Notes: generated from the sequence alone by a model not told the origin. Shown: positions 8,448 through 17,832, counted from the stretch's first letter. The stretch: DNA of 64,000 bases from an uncultured Clostridia bacterium (GCA_934746515.1 CAKVFH010000004.1:34970-98969), one strand, 5' to 3'. Made by a program: numbers and translations.

Positions 8448-9695
8448 ATGAAAAACACATTTTTTAAAGGTAAGATTTACGATAGATATTCAGAGCTTTT
8501 CACCGACCAAAATGAAGATGGTAAAAAGCAATATTATATGCTTTATAATATAAGAAACTCAAAACCTTCAATTGACAGGGCAAAGAAACTTATTGCTGAA
8601 GAAAATGAGAAAAGCAAAGCCAAAGCAAGACTGGTTGCAATTGAAAAACAAGGTGTTAAATATCCCTTTGTGCTTGCACCAATATCAATGGTTGAAGCAA
8701 GATATCTAGCTTTTAGAAATAGAGAAAACAACTTGATTGAAAAAGATTCTGGAGTTAAGGAAAACATTTCAAGTGAAAAGAAGAAAAAAGTTTCAAACAA
8801 GGTTAAGGTTGCTTTGGCAACAGGAATGGCGACACTTGCACTTTTTGGAGTGATTTATTCGGCAAGAGATGTTATTCAAGAATCTGCGCCAAAAAACGAA
8901 ATTACAGAGCAACAAAAAACATTTCAAGAGCCATATCAAAACTCATCACAGAAAACACAGCAAAACATGAGTTTGAAAGATATTGTAAAAAACATGAGTT
9001 ATGATGATTTGACTTACAGAACCTATCAAAACTCAAAGGGTGTCACCTTAATGGAAATGTCTGACGCGTTGCTAATTTCAAATGTTTGTTTTAACAATGT
9101 TATGGACGAGCTTGAAAAGTTTAATGCGAGTGTTTCTGAATCTAAACGTTATGCGTTTGATAAAAACAAATTTAATGGTGCCATGTTTGCAGGATTTCAA
9201 CACAGAGAAAGTTCTTTCATACTTTCAAAAGACGATATAAATCAGCCATGCAAGGGTCCATTTCAAATCAGTGCGGCTGGCGCAGAAGAAGCGAATGAAG
9301 TTTGCAGAAAACTGACAGGCAAAAATGTTATTGAAAGCGTTGACGATTTATATGATCCAGTCAAAGCTTGCAGGGCTTGTATTTACATTGCTATAAAGAA
9401 TTATCAATACGCTTACACCGCTGCTGAAAATGTGATTGTTACGCCGTCAATGCCAATTGACACTTATCTTTGGGGTTGCAAAAATGTTAGACAATGGATT
9501 CGTGAAGGCAGTTATTCGCCAAAAATGTATTCACAAACAGTGTTAAAGTTTGGTGAAGTGTTGGACGAGTATTGGAACTTGATTTTGGAAAATAAAACCG
9601 ACGGCTCGCATGACCAGTATTGGAAGGAATGCAACAATAAACTTGACCAAGTTATCGAATGGAGCAAAGTTCAATCAAATCAAATGGGTGAATAA
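8448..9695 (+). CDS. Membrane-anchored lytic-transglycosylase-like protein
   Basis: A 415-residue type II membrane protein. Residues 1-115 are cytoplasmic and basic, residues about 119-140 form a single span, and the rest is exported. From about residue 240 the sequence reads like an SLT/lysozyme-like fold: FQHRESSF with a candidate catalytic Glu254, then GPFQIS in place of the usual GLMQI, and a helical end. This suggests peptidoglycan cleavage at the cell surface. Two paired Cys near CRKLTG and CRACIY could form disulfides. It has its own consensus promoter and terminator, so it is monocistronic. The N-terminal cytoplasmic domain has no family I know. The catalytic call is moderate because the domain is divergent. 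Confidence 0.65.
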   Translation: MKNTFFKGKIYDRYSELFTDQNEDGKKQYYMLYNIRNSKPSIDRAKKLIAEENEKSKAKARLVAIEKQGVKYPFVLAPISMVEARYLAFRNRENNLIEKDSGVKENISSEKKKKVSNKVKVALATGMATLALFGVIYSARDVIQESAPKNEITEQQKTFQEPYQNSSQKTQQNMSLKDIVKNMSYDDLTYRTYQNSKGVTLMEMSDALLISNVCFNNVMDELEKFNASVSESKRYAFDKNKFNGAMFAGFQHRESSFILSKDDINQPCKGPFQISAAGAEEANEVCRKLTGKNVIESVDDLYDPVKACRACIYIAIKNYQYAYTAAENVIVTPSMPIDTYLWGCKNVRQWIREGSYSPKMYSQTVLKFGEVLDEYWNLILENKTDGSHDQYWKECNNKLDQVIEWSKVQSNQMGE

Positions 9696-9702
9696 AAATT
9701 AC

Positions 9703-9741
9703 AAAAAACGAAACAGTTTAAAATGGCTGGTTCGTTTTTTT
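9703..9741 (+). terminator. Intrinsic terminator
   Basis: A perfect 10-bp inverted repeat (9703-9712 with 9731-9740) ends in a T run just after the transglycosylase-like gene. Confidence 0.85.
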
Positions 9742-9904
9742 ATGCGCTCAAATTTATTTTTTTTCATTTGTTGCGGTTATCTTTGATGTGAAGTGGTAAA
9801 CAACACGACCAATGTATTTTACTCCATTCATAATTCTGTTTTGGTAATTATCAAAAGCCTTTTTGTTGATTTTTAAAAAGTAAAGAAAATTGTGTAAAAT
9901 TAAA

Positions 9905-9933
9905 TTGTTTAATCAATTTTGGTGTGATATATT
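9905..9933 (+). promoter_or_regulatory. Extended -10 promoter for the P-type ATPase
   Basis: TTGTTT (9905-9910), 17-base spacer, TATATT (9928-9933) preceded by TGA as an extended -10. A GGAGAAGG ribosome site follows before the ATG at 9951. Confidence 0.6.
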
Positions 9934-9950
9934 GTTATTGGAGAAGGCAA

Positions 9951-12569
9951 ATGAAATTATTTTATCAAATGGAAAAACAAGAAGTTTTTGACGCAGTTGA
10001 AAGTTCGGCTGACGGGCTCACATCTGACGAAGCCAGCGAAAGACTTTCGGAAGACGGCAAAAACATCTTAAAAGAAAAGAATAAAAGAAAACCTATAAAG
10101 ATATTTTTTAGCCAGTTTGCAAACATGATGATCTTGCTGCTTATTCTGGTTAGTGGGGTGTCGCTTGTTTATTCAATTGTGAATCATGAAAGCGTTATCG
10201 AAGCGGTTGTTATTTTTTCATGCGTTATGGTAAATGCAATCATGGGTTTTATTCAAGAAATGAAATCTGAAAATGCAATTGATTCGCTAAAAACCATGAC
10301 ATCGTCAAAGGTTCAAGTTAAAAGAAATGGTGCGTGGATTGAAGTTGACGCCAGCGAACTTGTTGTTGGCGATGTGATTAGTCTTGACGCAGGCGACAAA
10401 GTTCCTGCAGATGCAAGAATTTTGGAAGCGGTTAGTTTAAAAGTTGACGAGTCGGTGCTCACTGGTGAAAGCTTGTCAGTTGAAAAATTTGACGATGTTT
10501 TGACAGGTAGCAAACTTATTCAAGACCAAACAAATATTTTATTTTCAGGCACAAGCATTGTAAACGGCAGAGCTGAAGCAATTGTTATTTTCACCGGCAT
10601 GGACACAGAGCTTGGCAAGATTGCAGGCACTCTTGATAAGGCAGAAGAAGCGTTGACTCCGCTTCAAATGAAGATTAAAAAAGTCAGCGGATTTATCACT
10701 GTTATTGCCTGTATATTGGTTGCAATCACCCTTTGCTATGGCTTGGTTTTGAAAAAAGATGCACTTTCAATCATTATGCTTTGCATTTCAATGATACTTG
10801 CGTCAGTCCCAGAAGTTTTGCCAGTTTCAATCACTGCAACACTCACCATTGGTGTTGAACAAATGGCAAAAAAGAAGACTGTTGTAAAACAACTTTCTGC
10901 CATTGAAACCTTGGGTTCAACACAAATTATTTGTTCTGATAAAACTGGAACAATCACAACCAATCAAATGACTTTGGTTGAAATCTATGCAAATGAAAAG
11001 AAATATATTGATATAAAAAAGAACTATAAAGAGCTTGATATTTGCAACCATATTTTGGGGCTGTGCAATGACACGGTTTCTGACAGCAAAAACAAGGGCG
11101 AATTTATGGGCGATCCCGTTGAAATTGCGCTCAGCAAATATTTATACAATCTTGGTGAAAATATAGAGCACCTAAAAAGCGAACATGAAAGAGTTGATGA
11201 AATTCCGTTTGATTCAACTCGAAAAATGATGACAACACTAAATGATTTTGACGGAAAACTCATGGTGCTGACAAAGGGTGGATATAGTGAAATCATCAAG
11301 CATTGCAACAGGTTCTTGAAAAACGGCAAGATTTTAAAGATAACGCCAGTTGTTAAAAATAAATATCTTCAGAAAGAAAAGGCAATGAGCAAAACGGCTT
11401 ACAAAGTTTTGGCTCTTGCCTATAAACCAATTGAAACAAAAGCGGAATTTAATGAAGATGATTTGGTGCTTGTCGGTATGGTTGGATTGGTTGATCCGCC
11501 AAAAGACGGAGTGAAAGAAGCTGTTGAAAAATGCAAACAGGCAAAGATAAAACCGATTATGATTACTGGTGACAGTTTGGCGACTGCACTTGCGGTTGCC
11601 AAAGATGTTGGCATTGCAAAAAATGACTCACAAGCAATTGAAGGCTCTGCAATTGACGGACTCACTGATGACGAACTTGCGTCGTTTGTGAAAAAATATA
11701 CGGTGTTTGCAAGAGTTACTCCAGACCACAAAGTTAGAATTGTTCGCGCGTTCCAATCTGGCGGAAAAGTTGTTGCAATGACTGGTGACGGCGTCAATGA
11801 TGCGCCAGCGCTAAAACTCGCACATGTGGGTGTTGGAATGGGCAGGTCTGGGACAGACGTCACAAAAAACGTTGCTGATATAATTTTAATGGACGACAGT
11901 TTTTCAACAATCGTTACGGCTGTCGAAGAAGGTAGAAGAATATATAACAATGTTATTCGCACAATCCTTTACAACTTGTCTTCAAACTTTACTGAAATAT
12001 TTTTGATTTTGATTGGCATGCTTATGATGAAAGATATTATTTCGCCAATCCATATTTTGTATATTGACCTTGTGGCTGACACTATTCCGTCAATTGCGCT
12101 TGCGTTCGAAAAAGATAACAAAAACAGCATGAAACAAAAACCTTTTGGATTATCAAGGCGAGTGTTTACGCCTTTCATGATTTCAAGCATAGTTGTTTCG
12201 GCTTTGATTGAAACTGCAATTTCAATTGGTGTGTTTGTGATCGCAAACAAATACATTGGCTATGGAGCGGCTCAAACTTTAACACTGTTGTCTATTGTTA
12301 TCAATGAATATATTTTCACATACAATTGCAAAGAACTTAAAGATTTTAGTTTCAAGAAAGGTTTGTTTAACAACAAAGTTATGAATATTTCAACTTTGAT
12401 TTTGTTGCTCATTCAAGTGGTTGTATTCTTCACACCGGTCGGTTTTGTGTTTGGACTTTCAAGCATTTCAGCTGTTCAATTCTTGGCTGTTATGGGAATA
12501 AATATTTTGGGATTCTTTTTAATAGAAGTTTCAAAACCTATTTTGAATAAGCTTTTTAAGGATAAATAG
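9951..12569 (+). CDS. P-type cation-transporting ATPase (calcium type, P2A)
   Basis: An 872-residue ion pump with the full set of P-ATPase motifs: TGES in the actuator domain (about residue 170), DKTGTIT with phosphorylated Asp330, the KGG nucleotide-binding segment, MITGD, and TGDGVNDAPALK near residue 611. Transmembrane helices flank the actuator domain, and a C-terminal six-helix block is present (ILIGMLMM to the end). The N-terminus (KLFYQMEKQEVFDAVES) and PEVLPVSIT in place of the heavy-metal CPC motif place it with SERCA/PMR1-like calcium or manganese pumps. ATG 9951 has GGAGAAGG upstream and is preferred over 9924. It is monocistronic, between a promoter and a terminator. Confidence 0.9.
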   Translation: MKLFYQMEKQEVFDAVESSADGLTSDEASERLSEDGKNILKEKNKRKPIKIFFSQFANMMILLLILVSGVSLVYSIVNHESVIEAVVIFSCVMVNAIMGFIQEMKSENAIDSLKTMTSSKVQVKRNGAWIEVDASELVVGDVISLDAGDKVPADARILEAVSLKVDESVLTGESLSVEKFDDVLTGSKLIQDQTNILFSGTSIVNGRAEAIVIFTGMDTELGKIAGTLDKAEEALTPLQMKIKKVSGFITVIACILVAITLCYGLVLKKDALSIIMLCISMILASVPEVLPVSITATLTIGVEQMAKKKTVVKQLSAIETLGSTQIICSDKTGTITTNQMTLVEIYANEKKYIDIKKNYKELDICNHILGLCNDTVSDSKNKGEFMGDPVEIALSKYLYNLGENIEHLKSEHERVDEIPFDSTRKMMTTLNDFDGKLMVLTKGGYSEIIKHCNRFLKNGKILKITPVVKNKYLQKEKAMSKTAYKVLALAYKPIETKAEFNEDDLVLVGMVGLVDPPKDGVKEAVEKCKQAKIKPIMITGDSLATALAVAKDVGIAKNDSQAIEGSAIDGLTDDELASFVKKYTVFARVTPDHKVRIVRAFQSGGKVVAMTGDGVNDAPALKLAHVGVGMGRSGTDVTKNVADIILMDDSFSTIVTAVEEGRRIYNNVIRTILYNLSSNFTEIFLILIGMLMMKDIISPIHILYIDLVADTIPSIALAFEKDNKNSMKQKPFGLSRRVFTPFMISSIVVSALIETAISIGVFVIANKYIGYGAAQTLTLLSIVINEYIFTYNCKELKDFSFKKGLFNNKVMNISTLILLLIQVVVFFTPVGFVFGLSSISAVQFLAVMGINILGFFLIEVSKPILNKLFKDK

Positions 12570-12576
12570 TTCAACT

Positions 12577-12611
12577 AAAATTGCAGGGATAATTTGCCTT
12601 GCAATTTTTTA
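12577..12611 (+). terminator. Intrinsic terminator overlapping the next promoter
   Basis: AAAATTGCA (12577-12585) pairs with TGCAATTTT (12600-12608), followed by T. The second arm also supplies the TTGCAA -35-like element of the next gene. Confidence 0.75.
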
Positions 12612-12626
12612 TTTCTGTTGTATAAT
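12599..12626 (+). promoter_or_regulatory. Promoter of the transglutaminase-like gene
   Basis: TTGCAA (12599-12604), 16-base spacer, TATAAT (12621-12626). The ribosome site AGGAGAGAG follows only about 10 bases later, so the leader is short. Confidence 0.65.
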
Positions 12627-12644
12627 AGACTTATAGGAGAGAGT

Positions 12645-14018
12645 ATGCTTTTTACAGATAAAGATGTTTTTGATCTAAATGGGAAAATGAAATTTCAGGA
12701 GTATGTTGCAAATAATCTTACTAGCGAAAATGCGATTGAACTTAATTTCACAAAAGATTATTTGAAAGACAACATCAACTTGGTTTATAAGCTTCTTAAT
12801 AATTATGTTACACAAAAAATGTCAGTACATTTGATTATTGATGCTGACTATCTTGAGTTTGAAATTGTTGATAAACTGCAAAAATTAAAATCAAATGGAG
12901 ATATCAAAATTGATATAAAAGGCATTGAATATGAAGAGCAACACGACATTGATTCAATTGTAAAAGTTCAACGCCAAGCAAAAAATTTTATAAAAAATGT
13001 GAGAGAATTAAAATTGTCGCCACTAGAAAAATTTTTGCTGATTTATAATTTTGTTGGAACAAGAATTTATAAAAAAGAGAAAGATGGCGAAGCTGTTGCC
13101 AAATCAAGAGCAGTTTACAGTGTTTTGGAAGGTGATGATATTGTTTGCGCTGGATATGCAAATCTTATGATTTATTTATGTAATCAGTCAGGAATTGAAA
13201 ATTTGAAAGTAATTTCGCATTTTATTGACACCTTTGATCCGAAAACAAAACAAAAACACTCTGGGCACGAAAATAATTTTGTTTATATTGATGATAAAAA
13301 ATATGGCATAAAAGGTTGGTATTTTATTGATGCTTGTTGGGATTCAAGAAAGTCAACCAATAATCCGCCAACAATAAAATATTGTTTACTGACATTTGCA
13401 CAGGCAAAAAAAGTGCTTGGAGAAGGTTTCCGCAGCAGAACCTTGCTGTTTGAAGACCAGTCGCGAAGATACAGTCAATTAAAAGACATTGAAATTGAAC
13501 GTCGTTTTGGTGGACAAAAAATTACTTATCAAAATTACCAGCGTAGGTTTGATGCTGAAATTGATCTTGTGATTTCGTCAGGCAAATATGACAACTTTAT
13601 TGAGCAGTGTAAGAAAAATGGCGAGTCTGACGAAGTGATTAAGGCTTTACTGGAAGAAAAAATAAAAAAAGATTATGGCATTGAAAGACCTGACAATAAA
13701 ACACTTTTTAAGCTTACGCAAAAAGATAAAGAGATTAGATTTAATAGCTTCATGAACAATATTGAAAGCACAAAGGAGATTGACAAACAAACATTTATTG
13801 ATGCGTTGAATAATGCTTATGGGGCTTTAACAGAAGATGAAGAGGCTCTAAAATATTTCACCGATCTAGTTGTGAATGATTCATTTAAACCAGATTTTAT
13901 TTGGCGAAATGCTGATGTCGGCGACAAAAACGAAAATAATGACACAAATAAAAATGGAGGCAAAGGAAGTGCCACTCATGTCGACGGCGAAAGCGAAAAG
14001 CCAATCGAAAAAGAATAG
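12645..14018 (+). CDS. Transglutaminase-like cysteine-protease-fold protein
   Basis: A 457-residue cytoplasmic protein. Its middle carries the transglutaminase-core triad pattern: Cys168 in IVCAGYANLM, His208 in SGHENNFVYID and Asp229 in FIDACWD. The spacing fits bacterial transglutaminase/protease-like domains, which often cleave or crosslink peptides. There is no signal peptide or membrane span. The N-terminal 120 residues and the C-terminal 220 residues are helical and unrecognised, and the tail is Asn/Lys/Gly-rich and probably disordered. ATG 12645 follows AGGAGAGAG; an earlier in-frame ATG at 12594 lies inside the terminator. It is a single-gene unit with its own promoter and two terminators. 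Substrate unknown. Confidence 0.7.
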   Translation: MLFTDKDVFDLNGKMKFQEYVANNLTSENAIELNFTKDYLKDNINLVYKLLNNYVTQKMSVHLIIDADYLEFEIVDKLQKLKSNGDIKIDIKGIEYEEQHDIDSIVKVQRQAKNFIKNVRELKLSPLEKFLLIYNFVGTRIYKKEKDGEAVAKSRAVYSVLEGDDIVCAGYANLMIYLCNQSGIENLKVISHFIDTFDPKTKQKHSGHENNFVYIDDKKYGIKGWYFIDACWDSRKSTNNPPTIKYCLLTFAQAKKVLGEGFRSRTLLFEDQSRRYSQLKDIEIERRFGGQKITYQNYQRRFDAEIDLVISSGKYDNFIEQCKKNGESDEVIKALLEEKIKKDYGIERPDNKTLFKLTQKDKEIRFNSFMNNIESTKEIDKQTFIDALNNAYGALTEDEEALKYFTDLVVNDSFKPDFIWRNADVGDKNENNDTNKNGGKGSATHVDGESEKPIEKE

Positions 14019-14020
14019 AT

Positions 14021-14047
14021 AAAACAGGTGCTGGGCGCCTGTTTTTG
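14021..14047 (+). terminator. Intrinsic terminator 1 after the transglutaminase-like gene
   Basis: A GC-rich hairpin (AAAACAGGTGC with GCGCCTGTTTT, 14021-14044) runs into T. A second hairpin follows directly. Confidence 0.8.
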
Positions 14048-14058
14048 TTTCAGAAAAT

Positions 14059-14084
14059 CACGGGGATTGCTCCGTGTTTTTTTG
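14059..14084 (+). terminator. Intrinsic terminator 2
   Basis: CACGG pairs with CCGTG across a short loop, followed by TTTTTTT. Two terminators in tandem isolate the phage-tail-type pair downstream. Confidence 0.78.
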
Positions 14085-14179
14085 TGAGAAATTTTGTGTG
14101 TCATGGTTGAGAGAAAATTCTTCTTTGTTGTGGTAAGATGAGATTGTTAGAAATAACGAAAAAATAAAAAGGAGGAAAA

Positions 14180-15541
14180 ATGTCAAATATCATATTTGTA
14201 AAAGAAGAGCGCAATGTTTTATCTTTTGATGGGGAAGTGTTTGATATTGTTGCAAACAGTACAAATTTTTACTTGAAGTTTGAGCTTGATGATGAATGGA
14301 AAGCTGGCAGTGTTATTACAGCGGTTTTTGATTTTGATGGTGAGAAATGCTATGCAGAACTTGACGATGATTTCATGTGTCAGATTCCACAAACCAATTG
14401 CTCAAAAATCTTGTTTTGTTTGACAACTGAACCAGATTCAAACTCAAAACTTTCTTCAACAATTCTTTCGCTTAATGTTGAAAAAAGTGGAGACACAAGT
14501 TTTGATGACGACATATTGTATCAAACCGCGCGAGCTAATCTTTTGAAACTTATCGAAGAGGTAAAAAATGGCAAGTGTGTTAATGCCGAACTTGCTCAAA
14601 AAGCTACTTTGGCAGATACGGCAACTTATGCCACAACGGCGGGCACTTCAGAGACACAAGTGAGTTTGACTGGAGATGAATCCATTTCTGGTGCAAAAAA
14701 TTTCACAGGCACAATAACTCATAACTCAAACATAATTCCAGACTCTTCACAATACTCAAATCCAAATTTATTGATGAACGGCAACTTTATTGTCAATCAA
14801 AGGGGTGGCACAACATACGAGCGTGTTGCATCAAACCTTTACACTGCGGATAGGTGGGGATTGCTACAAGGCAACGGAACATTCACGCCAACCGCTGGCA
14901 GACTTGTTGGACAAGATGAAACAAATCCGACGATTCTTTGTCAGTGGATTGATGATGCTAAAAAATTGTTCTATGGAAAAACAATAACCGTTAGCGCGAC
15001 AATCAATGGTGTTAGACACAGCAAAACCACCACCTTGCCTGAAACTTATTCGGCAGATTACACCGAAAATCTTTATGTTGGCGAAGGCTTTACTTGGAGA
15101 CTTTACATAAAAAGAACCGCATACAGACTTGGTGTTCAGTTTGTTGTTAATAATGGTGTCACAATCATTATCAAAGAAGTTAAACTTGAATATTCAACAT
15201 TCCCAACAAAATATTACGAGAGAATTTATGCCGAAGAATTAAATATGTGTCAAAGATATTTTCAAAAGTTCACAGTATTCACCATTGGATATGCGCCAAC
15301 AGCTGAAAAGATACATTTTTATGTGTCGCTTCCAACCACAATGAAGGTTACAAAAACCTTGCAGTTTATTGGTAATCCAAAAATTTTGAAAGACGGCGAG
15401 CAAATTGTTCCGGATAACATTGAAGTTTATCAAGTTGATAACAATGGTGTTATTCTCATTGCGCGTGGTTCTGGTTTTACTGCAAATCAGGGTTATGTGC
15501 TGGTTAATGGAACATTAAAATTGGATGCGGAGGCATATTGA
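14180..15541 (+). CDS. Phage tail/baseplate-type receptor-binding protein
   Basis: A 453-residue protein of phage-tail character. The N-terminal 130 residues (FVKEERNVLSFDGEVF, then LDDEWKAGSVITAVFDFDG) resemble upper-baseplate BppU-type domains of Clostridia phages. After a short Ala/Thr-rich linker comes the phage tail-fibre signature LMNGNFIVNQRG followed by YTADRWG, and near residue 350 the conserved KYYERIYAEELNMCQRYFQ motif. The C-terminus is beta-rich, fitting a receptor-binding tip. AAAGGAGG sits 6 bases before the ATG. No capsid, terminase, portal or lysis genes lie nearby, so this is not a full prophage. Its TGA shares one base with the next ATG. Confidence 0.75.
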   Translation: MSNIIFVKEERNVLSFDGEVFDIVANSTNFYLKFELDDEWKAGSVITAVFDFDGEKCYAELDDDFMCQIPQTNCSKILFCLTTEPDSNSKLSSTILSLNVEKSGDTSFDDDILYQTARANLLKLIEEVKNGKCVNAELAQKATLADTATYATTAGTSETQVSLTGDESISGAKNFTGTITHNSNIIPDSSQYSNPNLLMNGNFIVNQRGGTTYERVASNLYTADRWGLLQGNGTFTPTAGRLVGQDETNPTILCQWIDDAKKLFYGKTITVSATINGVRHSKTTTLPETYSADYTENLYVGEGFTWRLYIKRTAYRLGVQFVVNNGVTIIIKEVKLEYSTFPTKYYERIYAEELNMCQRYFQKFTVFTIGYAPTAEKIHFYVSLPTTMKVTKTLQFIGNPKILKDGEQIVPDNIEVYQVDNNGVILIARGSGFTANQGYVLVNGTLKLDAEAY

Positions 15542-16230
15542 TGGAAAATGAAATTTTAGAAAACAGCAATCAAAACGAAAGCGCTTTTGACGAAGTCGCA
15601 ATTCAAGAAGTCGCAAACGAAAATGGTTTTGAAATGGAAGAAAACATTGTGGGCGGAGAGACGGAAGGACAAAATCAATTGACCGAAAACTTGGTGGCTC
15701 AAGAACCAAATAGTTGTGAGAATTTTGAAGGGCAAACATTGGTTTCAGCAGAAACTGGTGAATGCGAACAAAAATTGGAAACTATCCAAAATATTCAAGA
15801 AAACAGCGAAAAAACTGGTGAAGACAACACAGAAGAATTGAGTCAAGCGCAAGAGCAGAAGATTGAACATTTTGAAAGAGATGAGCTATTTGATGATGAA
15901 AAATTTTGCACAAATGGTGACAATGGTATTTTAGAAAAAAACAATTTAGAAGAAACGCAAGAGATTAAGCAAGAAACTGAAAACTTGACTGAAAACACCA
16001 AACTGGTTAGTGAATTTGATGACATTAAATGCGATGACAAAGTGGGGGTTTATATAAAGGTTAATGATGCAGGTTTTATTACTGATGTCAGCAGTGATTT
16101 GTTTTTGGATAATCTTGACGGCTGGATAAAAATCGATGAAGGCGAAGGCGACAGATTTGTGCATGCGCAGTCTTCTTATTTTGACAGTCCGCTGGTTGAC
16201 GAATTCGGAAACTATTTGCTTAAAAGATAA
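15541..16230 (+). CDS. Acidic protein with phage-tail C-terminal domain
   Basis: A 229-residue protein. Residues 1-165 are extremely Glu/Gln/Asn-rich and probably disordered. The last 60 residues hold a domain seen at the ends of Clostridia phage tail proteins: GFITDVSSDLFLDNLDGW, then KIDEGEGDRFVHAQSSYFD. It is translated from an ATG overlapping the previous stop by one base (TGATG), so it is tightly coupled to the tail-fibre-type gene. The long acidic stretch is unusual for a tail accessory protein and may be a lineage-specific insertion. Confidence 0.65.
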   Translation: MENEILENSNQNESAFDEVAIQEVANENGFEMEENIVGGETEGQNQLTENLVAQEPNSCENFEGQTLVSAETGECEQKLETIQNIQENSEKTGEDNTEELSQAQEQKIEHFERDELFDDEKFCTNGDNGILEKNNLEETQEIKQETENLTENTKLVSEFDDIKCDDKVGVYIKVNDAGFITDVSSDLFLDNLDGWIKIDEGEGDRFVHAQSSYFDSPLVDEFGNYLLKR

Positions 16231-16247
16231 AAACAAAATATTAAAGT

Positions 16248-16279
16248 AAAAACGATAGCCGTTTGGTTATCGTTTTTTT
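16248..16279 (+). terminator. Intrinsic terminator after the phage-tail pair
   Basis: AAAACGATA (16249-16257) pairs with TATCGTTTT (16268-16276), followed by T. Confidence 0.85.
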
Positions 16280-16548
16280 GTTGTTATTAAAAAAATGTGG
16301 TGAAAGAGAAAAATTTTTGAATAACGAAATCAAACGAAACGATTGGGGCATGAATTGGATTGTGGTTTATTAGTTTGTGATTTGGATAAAATTATAAAAG
16401 AGTTTTAAACTCCGTTTGCCGAAAAATAAAAAATTTGGTCAGATTTTGTAATAAACTTTGAGCTTGAGTTTTATAATTTATAGAAGCGGAAACAATGGGT
16501 GCAAAACACACAAAAAGCGTGTTTTTATTTGATATTAGCCCTATTTTG
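16280..16548. other. Non-coding gap before the F420-ligase-family gene
   Basis: No convincing gene here. It holds an isolated TATAAT (16472-16477) and a small hairpin with a T run (AAACAC with GTGTTT, about 16503-16527), which could make a short RNA or a terminator. A 23-codon ORF starting at 16495 lacks a good ribosome site. Confidence 0.4.
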
Positions 16549-16578
16549 TTGACAATACCGCTTTAAATAAAATAAAAT
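16549..16578 (+). promoter_or_regulatory. Promoter of the F420-ligase-family gene
   Basis: TTGACA (16549-16554), 18-base spacer, TAAAAT (16573-16578), followed by the ribosome site GGAGGGG before the ATG at 16607. Confidence 0.65.
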
Positions 16579-16606
16579 CAAAGTGTAATAAAATCTGGAG
16601 GGGTTT

Positions 16607-17788
16607 ATGAGAACTTATGGAACTTGTGCGTATGGTGTTCGTGCGCCAATAATCAGGCCTGGAGACGATTTGGTGAATATTGTTGCTGATTCAGTTCTTG
16701 CTGTGGCTAAAGAAAAAAATCTAACATTAAAAGAAAAGGATATTGTTGCTGTAACTGAAGCAGTTGTTGCAAAAAGCCAAAACAATTTTGCAAAGATTGA
16801 AGACATTACAACTGATGTTCGAAACAAAATGGGTGGCGGAAAAATTGGTCTTATTTTTCCAATTCTTTCAAGAAACCGTTTTATTGGAATTTTGGAAGGC
16901 ATTGCAAATGCTGCAGATGAGCTTGTGATTATGCTTTCTTATCCATTTGATGAAGTGGGAAATCCACTTGTGTCAATTGACAAACTTTATGAACTTGGAA
17001 TAAGTAAGTTTGATAGAGAATTTAGCAGCGATGAGTTTTATAAACTTGTTGGCGATATTGAACATCCATTCACCGGTGTTGATTATATCAAAACCTATCT
17101 TGAAGCATGCAATGGAAAAGCAAAGATTATTCTTTCAAATGACCCTGTTGATATTTTGAAATATACAAAAAAAGTTATCAATGCTGATATTGCATCAAGA
17201 GTAAGAACAAAAAAACTCTTGCTTGCAAGCGGTGCAGAAAAAGTTTTGTCGCTTGACGAAATTTTAAACGAACCAAGCACCGAACATGGCTATCATGAAC
17301 TCTATGGTGTTTTGGGTTCAAACAGATCAAAAGAAGGTCAATTAAAACTCTTCCCACGCGGCGGAAAAGAGTTTGTTGAAAACTTGCAAAAGGAACTCAA
17401 AAAACGCACAGGCAAAACAATTGAATGTATGGTTTATGGCGACGGCGCTTTCAAAGATCCAGTTGGTGGAATTTGGGAACTTGCAGACCCTGTTGTTAGC
17501 CCTGCATTTACATCTGGCTTGCTTGGCACTCCAAATGAAATTAAGCTTAAATATGTTGCAGACAATCAGATTGCTGATGAAACTGGCGAAAAAGCCATTG
17601 AAGATATAAAGAAAATTATCAAGTCAAAATCAGAAAATTTGAAAGCACAAAACATTTCTCTTGGAACAACTCCAAGAAGAATAACAGACCTTGTTGGTTC
17701 GCTTTGTGATTTGGTTTCTGGAAGCGGTGACAAAGGAACTCCAATCGTTCTTGTTACTGGTTATTTTGACAATTTTGCGACTGAATAA
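16607..17788 (+). CDS. Coenzyme F420-0:L-glutamate ligase family protein
   Basis: A 393-residue protein of the CofE/F420-0 gamma-glutamyl ligase superfamily. Recognisable segments are GVRAPIIRPGDDL at the N-terminus, a DIVAVTEAVVAKSQ stretch typical of the family, and GDGAFKDPVGGIWELADP in the second half. True CofE adds glutamates to F420. No other F420 biosynthesis gene is in the window, and Clostridia of this type are not known F420 producers, so the real acceptor may differ. GGAGGGG lies just upstream. It is followed by NfnA and NfnB on the same strand after a 44-base gap. Confidence 0.8.
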   Translation: MRTYGTCAYGVRAPIIRPGDDLVNIVADSVLAVAKEKNLTLKEKDIVAVTEAVVAKSQNNFAKIEDITTDVRNKMGGGKIGLIFPILSRNRFIGILEGIANAADELVIMLSYPFDEVGNPLVSIDKLYELGISKFDREFSSDEFYKLVGDIEHPFTGVDYIKTYLEACNGKAKIILSNDPVDILKYTKKVINADIASRVRTKKLLLASGAEKVLSLDEILNEPSTEHGYHELYGVLGSNRSKEGQLKLFPRGGKEFVENLQKELKKRTGKTIECMVYGDGAFKDPVGGIWELADPVVSPAFTSGLLGTPNEIKLKYVADNQIADETGEKAIEDIKKIIKSKSENLKAQNISLGTTPRRITDLVGSLCDLVSGSGDKGTPIVLVTGYFDNFATE

Positions 17789-17832
17789 TAATTTTATAAA
17801 ACGCCAAAGGCGTGCTAAAAAAAGGAGGAAAA

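Noticed and set aside
9746..9870. Short - strand ORF (about 35-50 codons) between the transglycosylase-like gene and the P-type ATPase.
   Set aside because: No ribosome site, no recognisable family, and the upstream part is AT-rich; a decayed gene end is possible but unsupported.
14180..16230. An intact prophage.
   Set aside because: Only two tail-type genes are present; no integrase, terminase, portal, capsid or lysis genes lie in the window.
16495..16566. A 23-codon ORF in the leader of the F420-ligase-family gene.
   Set aside because: It overlaps the TTGACA promoter and lacks a good ribosome site; a leader peptide cannot be supported.
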